From Multifurca ochricompacta (Eukaryota; Basidiomycota; Agaricomycetes; Russulales; Russulaceae): DNA of 64,000 nt. The translations under genes were made by a program, and so were the position numbers. The notes under the pieces are model-generated. The model made no database searches. It had not been told where the DNA came from and worked only from the letters and a program-made list of their open reading frames with translations. The DNA lies in NCBI GenBank assembly GCA_022496185.1, contig WTXG01000048.1, forward strand, positions 1-64,000, given 5' to 3'. Positions 55,870-64,000 of the stretch are shown here, piece by piece (positions within the stretch are counted from its first letter, which is position 1; every line of letters starts with the position of its first letter).

Positions 55870-57514
55870 AAAAACTAAGACTAAGATTTTAATTGTAGTT
55901 ATCTCACTTTCCTTGAATTGAGATTAACCCGTGCGGGGAGAGGGGGGGGGGGGGTATTGTAAGTAAAGCCCCACCCACTGACTTTGAATGGTCACTTGCT
56001 ACTTTCGCTTCATTGCTGAGATGGTGGTTGCTCTGCTCGGGTTAAATCACATAAAATCACATCTTCTGCTCCGAGTTTTCTTTCTTCCTTTCTTTCTACC
56101 ATCAGTAGACGCAAAGACCTCTCTCCTGCCAACCGAACACGAACCGAACTCTTCACCACATCGTGTTTCAATTATAGTGTTCCCCCCCCCTCCCCCCCCC
56201 ATTTACTTTGCTCGTTTCATTTTGTTTCAAGGGTTTGTCGCGTGAGAGTGAGAGAAAATCCAGTTGGGTTGGGGAGATGACTGGGTGTCTTGTCTTGTCT
56301 AGCATCGCGATATCGTACAACCAAGGTATGTATGTCATCATCTTGGAAAAAGCGCTACATTGCTGGTGCCGCTCAAGAGTTTTCATTATCATCTAATTTC
56401 CTCACACATTGATTATTGATAATGATGGCTCCCCGAAAACCTTCTTCCCTGCTCAGTCGTCGACCATGCTTGAGAGGTGTTGAGTGAGTGAGTGAGTGAG
56501 TGAGTGACTACTTCCTCTCACCCTCTCTTTTATTTTTTCTTTCTTTGCGAGTAAATTTATTCCGTATACATTCGCCCTCATTTTTCCTTATTCCCGTGGT
56601 TAAGGCCCAAAGGATAGGATTTCGTTTTTGCTAATTTTTAATCTTTGTTCTCCCTCCCCCTTTTGCGACGGTCATGTGCCTCTGAGAGATATGGCGCCTC
56701 TTTTATCAATAGGTAATATGTTCATTCTCTCCGAGTCCATTCTCTTCCTTTTTCTTTTTCTTTTTCTTTTTCTTCGTGTCGCCTAGGTAGTGATTGTGCC
56801 CGTGGTCCATATATGCTCATGGATTCTCTCTGTCCTGACAGAGCTTTAGGAATGAAGTATGAATCATTCTCCATATCATTTATTTTATTTATTTATTTCG
56901 CGACAAAGACAGAAAAAGATAATGGTTTGAATCCAAACACAGACAGGTCTTGTACACGAGCACCGGCTTTTTTTTTTTTTTTTTTTTCTCTCCTCCCCCC
57001 ATTTCTACTTCTGATTTCTTAGCGAGTTACATTCACCACCGCTTCTTGGACATGCCCCCAGGATAGAGAAGTATCACGATGGACCAAGAAGAAGGGCTGG
57101 TTTTCATACCTGCAGACGAATTACAAGTGATATTTCTTCTTCAGGGCGCATTGAACCTTGGATACGGGGTAAGTTAAAGCAGCCCAGATCTGGGTGTCTA
57201 GAAGGGGAGAAGAACTCCACCCCCCTCCCCCCTTTTTTTAATTATACTCTCAAATAACTGATTCCGGACACTTGACACTAAGGGTCATCTTGTGGCACCA
57301 GGATCAGTCAGTCATAAACCTCCCGAGGTGATACCCCTATCTCGCTACTATTCTCTTCCGTCACGGGTCCCTAATTGCTTGCGCGCTTGAGGCTGTCACC
57401 TGCTGTTGTTACGCGGTCCTCCCCCCCCCCTCGCCACCCTCGCCACCCTCGCCACCACCGTTCTGAGTAATCATCATCATCTAGACTAACTTACCTTGAC
57501 AACTGACTCGCCAC
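55870..57514. other. Interval with a possible short first exon
   Basis: Mostly simple sequence (poly-C, CTTTTT and GAGT repeats). At 57079 an ATG opens MDQEEGLVFIPADELQVIFL and LQGALNLGYG before a GTAAGT donor. This 30-codon stretch looks protein-like and might be the first exon of the gene at 58389, with the MITE in the intron; I found no phase-correct join. Confidence 0.3.
57507..57514. repeat. 8-bp target-site duplication CTCGCCAC, left
   Basis: Repeated exactly at 58017-58024 on the other side of MITE copy 2. Confidence 0.9.
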
Positions 57515-58016
57515 TAGTGATGTTCCGGCCCGGCTTGGCCCAAAAGCCGCGGCTTTGGCTCGGCCTGAGGCGGCTCCGGCTTTCCTGAAGTCTGGGCCGA
57601 GCCAAAGCCGCCACAGACGGCTTGGCCCTGGCCCGGCTTGGCCCAAGCCGCGGCTTTTGGCAGAGAAAATTTTATGACATATAACTAGTAGTTATAGTTC
57701 AGCTAATCCAAATCTGACTTGGTGTGTTACGTATTGCAAAGCTATATCGAAGAAAAAGTTTGAAATGCCGTGATAAACATGATCACGTGACCCAAATCAA
57801 CCACTTTGTGATAAGATTTCTACTGATTTTGACGATTGCTAATGCATTTGTATGTGCTGTTGAAAGCCGCGGCCTGAGCCGGCGGCTTTGGCTTTTAGTT
57901 TCTCTGAGCCGGGCCAAAGCCCTTGCTGGGCCGTCACAACGGCCTGGCTTGGCCCGGCCCAAACAGGCCCGGCTTGGCCCGGCTTCCGGCTTTGAGCCGG
58001 GCCAGGCACATCACTA
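57515..58016 (+). mobile_element. hAT-like MITE, copy 2 (502 bp)
   Basis: Same element as 14643-15046 with the same TAGTGATG ends and a perfect 8-bp duplication. It is longer at the right end by an extra palindromic GGCCCGGC-rich segment of about 98 bp (57918-57997 region), so copy 1 carries an internal deletion there. Elsewhere only a handful of differences are visible, so both copies moved recently. The autonomous partner is not in this window. Confidence 0.9.
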
Positions 58017-58388
58017 CTCGCCACTGCCCCTTTCATGCCTGCCCCAACTTGTTTCAGAAAAAAAATCCAATCCAATTGTCTTCAAGAGAACAGAAACGGA
58101 AAAAAATAAAAACAAAACAAAAAGAAGAGAAAATAGCGCTTACCGCTTAAAGCGATTTTTACACCCATTGTCGCTACGCCGCACACCACACGGGTACAAT
58201 ATGCTCGCTGATAGTCATCGCTAGTATAAATAAAGTGGTGCTCCTCGTTCCCCAACCCCTCACACCCCATCCCAATAGATCAACTCGTCCAAGTGATTCC
58301 TTCCCACCCTCTTCAGCCCGCACTCCAATTACCACCACCACTACCACCACTACCACTACCCCCCACTGAAACAGCATTAATCTGGGCC

Positions 58389-59042
58389 ATGAGTTTCCCA
58401 GCAGAAGCACCTACCTGTCTCCCTTTTGGGCTCAAAACCGGTGATCCCTTGCCCCGATTGGTCGCACCTGGAATCATAGTTGGGGATCCGAGCCGTCTAG
58501 GCGCGGGTGACCCAGCTTACACCCAAATCGGTTTGACACACGTTCTAACACGACCTGAAGGTAGTGCTCAATTACCTCAAGACGGGAGCGTCACCTTTCT
58601 TATCATCTTACCTCATCACACTTTACGACACGTTGTCGAATTTCTCGTCCAACTCAGGGTTTCTGAACCTTATGGGAAAGTGTTGATCGGTGAACCATTC
58701 GTAGCGACGGCTTATCTGATGTCGATCGAGAAGAAGGGCTTGTATAGTACTTGGAGACTTGTCACTGGTGAATCTCTCACCAGGAAGTTATTCAAATCGG
58801 TACATGAGGTTTTGGGACCATTTGCGAAGGATATGGATGAGGAGGGGAAGAGGGTCGAGAGGGAGGCAGGAGAGGAATGGCATCGTAGATTTCAGGCTGA
58901 TATATTTTGCAATATCAACAAATACAGTTACAACGACGACGACAACAACAACAAATGCAATTGCAACAACAATTGCAAGAGCAAAAGCAACAAAAACCGT
59001 TGCGCAAGAGGGCAAGGCAGTAAAGAATTACTTTACTACTAG
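58389..59042 (+). CDS. Second phosphatase-like protein lacking the catalytic loop
   Basis: ATG at 58389 (MSFPAEAPTCLPFGLKTGDP) leads to LPRLVAPGIIVGDPSRLGAG, IGLTHVLTRPEG, TFLIILPHHTLRHVVEFLVQ and GKVLIGEPFVATAYLMSIEK. The strand-loop-helix pattern VLI...VATAYLM is that of dual-specificity phosphatases (VLVHCxxGxSRSATxxxAYLM), but about six residues holding HC and the loop are missing. It aligns in order with the protein at 55084 (LPR-x-A-x-G, THVL/THAV, PH-x-x-L), suggesting a duplicated, catalytically dead pair. The C-terminus runs into an Asn/Lys/Cys-rich low-complexity tail coded by AAC/CAA triplets. The frame is open upstream to 58293 with a proline-rich repeat, so an earlier exon may exist. 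Confidence 0.5.
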   Translation: MSFPAEAPTCLPFGLKTGDPLPRLVAPGIIVGDPSRLGAGDPAYTQIGLTHVLTRPEGSAQLPQDGSVTFLIILPHHTLRHVVEFLVQLRVSEPYGKVLIGEPFVATAYLMSIEKKGLYSTWRLVTGESLTRKLFKSVHEVLGPFAKDMDEEGKRVEREAGEEWHRRFQADIFCNINKYSYNDDDNNNKCNCNNNCKSKSNKNRCARGQGSKELLYY

Positions 59043-60427
59043 CTTATAAATAAATAAATAAAAATAAAACATTATCGGTTTTGTGTTTTTCTCGAGAGGG
59101 AAGGTTTTTAATTTTTGTTTTTCTCCAAATTTTTCTCTCCAAACAGATTAGTGGTGGGGTGGTCCATTAATTAACGCACGTTGTTATACGACTTTGAACG
59201 ATCAGAAATGATCCAGATTATTCACAAGCATTCCAGGTAAGCCGTCATCAAACTTTGAAGGCTTAAAAAAAAAAAAAAACGCACACACGCATTCCAAAGG
59301 AGTCATCACCACAGCTTACGATCCACAAAGCAAGTCTACATGTCTATTTTAAACCTCTGCCTTTTTTTTTTTTCCCAACTAGTAGTATCCTTAGTTTCAA
59401 GCTCTTTTTTTGTTCTTCTCTTAGTGCTACTTAGTTACCTCAGGAATAATCTATTCTTGCCCTGCCTCCCCTCCCCCCCCCCCTCTGCGTGCAGACAGAC
59501 CCCTCTTGTCACACCCACCAGTTCTCCTAACAACAGCCGTTACATTAGCTTGACTCGAAAAAAAAAACTAACTAAACAATTCACAACCTTTGGTATAGTA
59601 TAATGGGGCAATGTCAAACTCCCTTCCCCTCACTGAAAACAACCCCCCCCCTCCCCCCCAAAAAAAAAAAAAACACGACAACGAACGAGAGATATAGAAC
59701 GCACCCTTTGGAGGAGTGGAGTGGGTACTACCTTACCTGGAAAGCTAAGGTATAATTAACGTTTTTTTTTTTTAAATATTTTATTTTTATTTTATATATT
59801 TCTGATAGAAACAAATCCTTACGTACCAGTCTGCTTTGGTTTTTTTTTTTTTTGAAAGTTTGGAAGATCGCTTACTTTTGAAAAAGAATTTTTGACGGCC
59901 TGGTTTGGCCAATTTAAAAAAAAAAAAAACGCTTGCGTAAGAAATCGGTCTTACCGTCTAGCCCTGCCTACGAGGACCCATTCCTTTAACAATCAGTTCA
60001 ATTTATTGCCAGATTTTTCACCCTCATCTCACTTGTCTCCTTTTTTTTAAAAAAATAATAATAATAATAATAATAATTCACTCTCTATGGCTTGCTTCTT
60101 ACTATACCCACTCTCCTTCACTATTTTGGACTCTCAACAAGATATCTATCTACAATGCTTGTAGTAGACAATTCTCTTTATCTTTGAGAAGGTCTAAAGA
60201 AACTCCTCGACAACGTCCCTCGCAAGTTCAGTGCGATCTGACGGTCTCTTACATGTATGTAAGAGATTGTTGTGTTGATAAAATGATGGTATTGTATATA
60301 TATAAATCCACATAAGAACACAAAAAAAAAAAAGAAATTTATGACATTAAGAAGGAGAAAAGAAAAAAAATGAAATATTATGATGTTGAGAGAGAAAACG
60401 AACAATGTCGTCGTCTTCTTTCTTCTT
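59043..60427. other. Gene-free interval, low complexity
   Basis: Many homopolymer A/T and C runs, including ATA repeats at 60053-60075. Apart from the dispersed repeat at 60071-60250 nothing could be supported. Confidence 0.4.
60071..60250 (+). repeat. Dispersed repeat, copy 2
   Basis: TTCACTCTCTATGGCTTGCT, TGGACTCTCAACAAGATATC and ACAATGCTTGTAGTAGAC match copy 1 at 29598-29770 in order, with indels. Confidence 0.5.
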
Positions 60428-62599
60428 CTACAGCTGGGGACCAGCGAGCCGTACCTTTTCCTCTACATCCTTTTCGTACAACGCAAACGCCTTCTGGAAC
60501 ATACCAGCCAATTTACGAACCTCGCGCCCAAACGCAGCGCGATCCGGCCAGGCAAGCGAAGGATTGAGCAATTCGCGGGGGACACCCTCAATCGCAGTGG
60601 GGATTTGCAAGTTGAACGTATCGAACGTCTCATAATTCGCTGTCCTGAGCTCTCCCGAGTGCACCGCGTCAACGATGCGACGCGTCACAGCAAGCGGGCA
60701 GCGCTTGCCCGTGCCGTATCTGCCGCCTGTCCACCCGGTGTTGATCAACCAACAGTCGACCTGGTGCCTCGCCATGCGCTCCGCCAGCATTTCTGCGTAG
60801 CGACCGGGCTATTTAAAGCCAACGCGTAAGTGACCAAAGTAATAAAGGCCGAACCAGCAACAAAACGGCGCTTACCGGAAGAACAATGAATGGCGCAGCA
60901 TAGCACGTCGAGAAGGTCGGAATGGGCTCAAGAACACCATCTTCCGTTCCCGGCGTCTTACTTAAAAAAAAAAAAAAAAAAGGTAACCAGGTAAGAGACA
61001 GCAAACTCGAGAACGCAATACGGATAAACATACGAGGTGTAACCAGCCAAGAAGTGGTAGCTTGCCTGCTCGGGAGTGAGCTTGCTCACAGGTGGGAGGA
61101 CACCGAACGCATCGCATGTAAGCATGATGATGTTGCTGGGCTGGCGGTTGACAGAGCATGGTATATGCGCGTTAGGGATGAACTCGATCGGGTACGCGCA
61201 GCGGGTGTTCTCAGTAATGCCGACGTCGTTATAGTCGGGCACGCGGGACAAAGGGTTGTAAACGACATTTTCGAGGATACTGCCAAAGCGGATAGCGTTG
61301 TAAATCTCGGGTTCTTTCTCGGCGGAAAGGTTGATAGTCTTGGCGTAGCAACCACCCTCGATGTTGAAGACACCAGTGTCAGACCAGACGTGTTCGTCAT
61401 CACCGATCAGTAGACGCCGTGGGTCAGCGCTAAGCGTCGTCTTGCCAGTTCCCGACAGGCCAAAGAAGAGCGTCACGTCACCGTTGTCAATGCCGACATT
61501 GGCAGACGAGTGCAGCGAGAGTTGACCAAACTTGACGGGCTGCAGGTAATTCTGTGGTGTGGGAGAAAACAAAACGTTAATCGGAATTTCGGGACGCGAG
61601 GGCAGCGGGGAAAGATGAAATTAAATAACGAAGCGAAGGCACTAACCATAACGGAAAAGACACCTTTCTTCATCTCACCCGCATATTCCGTACCGAGGAT
61701 GACCATCTCCATGCGCTTAAAATTAATCTCGACTGAAGTTGTGCTGCTCATGCCCTTAGTGAATCGGTTAGCAGGGAACTGGCCAGCATTGTAGATGATA
61801 AAGTCGGGTTCGCCAAAGTTTGCCAATTCCTCTTCGGTTGGGCGGATCAACATGTTGTTCTAGAACAAATGTCCATAAAGGGCAAGTGACAGTTAACCAA
61901 ATTAATGACGTACCATGAAAAGGGCGTGATACGCTCTTGCGCAGATCACGCGGACCTTGATGCGATATTTAGGATCCCACTGGTACACAAAGGCAAAGTC
62001 AAAGTCATTTCATGATCATGGTCATGGTCATGGAAACATACCCCTGCAAAGCCATCGAAAACGTATACATTATCGCGCGTGTTCAAATAATCGATGGCAC
62101 GTTCACGATTGATTTCGAATGTGTCTAATAAAAGAAGGTTATGCCGACACGCATTAAAAAAACATCGATATGACGTACGTTCATCCATCTTAATGTTTAC
62201 ACTGCCCCACCAGATGTCATCTTTGCTGGTCTCTTCAAAGACAATGCGCTTGTCCTTGGGCGAGCGACCTGTCTTTTTGCCAGAAAAGTTGATAAGAGCA
62301 CCAGTGGAGGAGATGATGGCGCCCTCGTTTCGGACAGCATCTTCGTAGAGCAAGGCTGTAGGGGCGTTGCGCTTCAAAGTGATCTTCTCCATATCGAAGC
62401 CGGCCTGGGAGAAGTACTCCAGGTCACGACCGATGACTGTGAGAAAAAAAAAAAGGGGTTGATCAGGATTGGCAGTCTGGCGATTGGTCAAAAAAAAAAA
62501 AGACGTACGGTGGGAGAAGTTCTCATTGTCGTGCTCTTGTGCGTAATGCTTGTGGTGAATGTGAGGGGTCACGTAGGGTGTCAGAGTATGAGTCGGCAT
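60428..62599 (-). CDS. PCK1: Phosphoenolpyruvate carboxykinase (ATP), multi-exon
   Basis: Converts oxaloacetate and ATP to phosphoenolpyruvate, CO2 and ADP: the committed cytosolic step of gluconeogenesis (EC 4.1.1.49). The start [20 protein letters not shown] at 62599 is followed by short exons carrying [75 protein letters not shown] and [16 protein letters not shown]. The largest exon has the kinase-1a loop [13 protein letters not shown], the metal-binding LIGDDEHVW and [20 protein letters not shown]. The end carries [18 protein letters not shown] and stops at 60428. All catalytic motifs of the ATP class are present. One intron contains a CATGAT/CATGGT repeat. Fungal PCK genes are usually induced on non-fermentable carbon; a palindrome upstream (63004) may matter. 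Confidence 0.93.
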
Positions 62600-64000
62600 G
62601 GTGGTGACGGATGAAAGCTAGTGGGTTGTAGATATAGAAAATGAAGTGAGTGAATGAGTGAGTGAGTGAGTGAGTGAAGGATATGGGATGGGATGGGATG
62701 GGATGGAATGCGGGGAAATAATTTGGATGGAATTTAAATAAAAAATAATAAGGCCAAGGCACTGCACTGCCCAAAGGCTGCCCATGATCCGCATAAGGCG
62801 CTCGGCAACAAGCACCACAAGCACATGACAAAAGTGTCAAAGTGGGGGGGGGGGGGGGGAAGCCGGGATTGTGACTCACTGGTAAAGAGATCAAGGATGA
62901 AGATTTTCTTCTGTGTAGGGTAGCGTAGGAGGAGTAAGAGTGTGAGTTGATTATAATATGTGAATGTGAGAGTGAAACCAGTCGATGGATGAGTGGTCGT
63001 CTTATATGGAGCAGTCGCTCCATATAGTTTCCAGATCTGTCATACCACACACAACCCACAACCAACCCAAAAAAATAAAATAAAATAAAAATGATTATCA
63101 AAATCACGTTTTCCGCTTTCCCGCTCTCTCGGTCTCTCGGTTTTTCTCGGGCGTGCGTCGGCTTGATCAGATAGCGGAGGAGCGGGACACCGAACAGTAA
63201 AAACCTTAGAGAAAGGGAAGTGGTAGGAAAGTGAGGAAGGGGTTAGTTGAGAGGTGAGGGTTGCTTGCTGAACCACAACCACCAAGGCGTGCAGGCGTCC
63301 GTTTGACCTGTCTGAGCCTTTCTTTGCCAGCACTGCACCCGCATGTCGTATACATGGTCATGCCTAGCATGGCGAAAATCTCTCACACCTATTTTCGGAA
63401 TTTTTTTTTTTTTGTGGTCTGCCACGTCTTTAGCGAGCTTGAAACTCGGAGGAGAGGGGATAGGATAGGAAGGGGAGGGGTCGTCAAAACTCGAGATCTC
63501 CGGCTTCGCTACGGCCAGCCTACCAATCCTGTGCTACACATCATCTTACATCTCACATAAACGTCAAACTTGTACGAGGACGAGGTCGCAAGACAAGACA
63601 AGACAAGACAATGAAAGGGCCCCCCTTTTTCTTTCCAAAAAATCTGTGTCATCCATCCGATCCGATCCGCTCAAAGCCCAACCACAACCACCAATCCATG
63701 CGCCACACACTTTTCTTTTCGCTGCTTTAGAATCCAATCCAAATCCCATCTAATCCAAAACGGAGGTCTCGTCCCCTTGTTCAATCTAGGCTGTAACGTC
63801 TATGTCCAACCTTCCAACGTCATCCCCGAGGGAACGAATTATCCGGCTGATCTCATTCTTGTCTCAACCTCGAACTTTTACCCGAGGGAGCGTGCGACGG
63901 ATTAATTTATCCCAGGCTTAAAAAAACTTGAAGAAAAGTTTCAAGAAAAGAAAAAGCCGTCGTCACCCGTGTCAGGAGCTGGCCTATTCGAATTCCAGGC
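62600..64000. other. Upstream region of PCK1 and window end
   Basis: Holds GAGT and GGGAT tandem simple repeats (62641-62710), a poly(C) tract on the coding strand, the palindrome at 63004-63025 and an ACAAG microsatellite near 63590-63610. No coding gene could be supported up to 64000. Confidence 0.4.
63004..63025. promoter_or_regulatory. Perfect 22-bp palindrome upstream of PCK1
   Basis: ATATGGAGC, AGTC, GCTCCATAT: 9-bp perfect arms and a 4-bp centre, about 405 bp before the PCK1 ATG. The size suits a dimeric regulator, and the centre-flanking GGAGC/GCTCC recalls zinc-cluster sites, but no named factor can be assigned. Confidence 0.35.

Overview
The window reads as nuclear DNA of a filamentous basidiomycete, most likely an Agaricomycete. 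The reasons are many short GT-AG introns (about 45-80 nt), a Goodbye-NACHT-ankyrin receptor gene, a DUF6534-type membrane gene, UstYa-like and P450 genes, a Tf1/sushi-like chromovirus, and intron-rich housekeeping genes (SCY1-like, MED14, DAD2, PEP carboxykinase). I cannot name genus or species. Exon borders were read by eye from splice consensus and family similarity.

Layout. (1) 1-17.5 kb is a nest of mobile elements: a 9.3 kb Ty3/gypsy chromovirus with a 5-bp target duplication and about 3 kb of extra sense-strand ORFs before gag; a palindromic Tc1/mariner derivative inserted in an older repeat; the 3' end of a second LTR element; tRNA-derived SINEs, one split by a hAT-like MITE; a poly(A) retroposon; and a TIR element carrying a tandem-repeat array. 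(2) 17.5-25.6 kb is gene-poor: a DUF6534-like gene of doubtful integrity, a second retroposon copy with a 12-bp target duplication, and a small single-pass membrane protein. (3) 25.7-36.6 kb is an accessory gene block: a five-exon 7TM protein, several tiny signal-peptide ORFs with a recurring peptide, a truncated and an intact UstYa (DUF3328) gene, and a cytochrome P450. (4) 37.3-45.1 kb holds a NACHT-deleted NLR pseudogene, an inverted duplication, and an apparently intact Goodbye-NACHT-ankyrin gene. (5) 45.6-54.5 kb is a compact core block: SCY1-like (-), MED14 (+), DAD2 (-). (6) 55-59 kb holds two phosphatase-like genes without the catalytic P-loop, with a second copy of the MITE between them. 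(7) 60.4-62.6 kb is ATP-dependent PEP carboxykinase (-) with its upstream region to 64 kb.

How genes may work together. The core genes serve unrelated cell functions. The best candidate for an undescribed system is 28.1-36.6 kb: UstYa-family oxidases in ascomycetes modify secreted, Kex2-processed ribosomal peptides, and here such a gene sits beside a P450 and several short secreted-peptide-like ORFs, one with a Lys-Arg site after its leader. This is a hypothesis; no precursor has been shown to be expressed.
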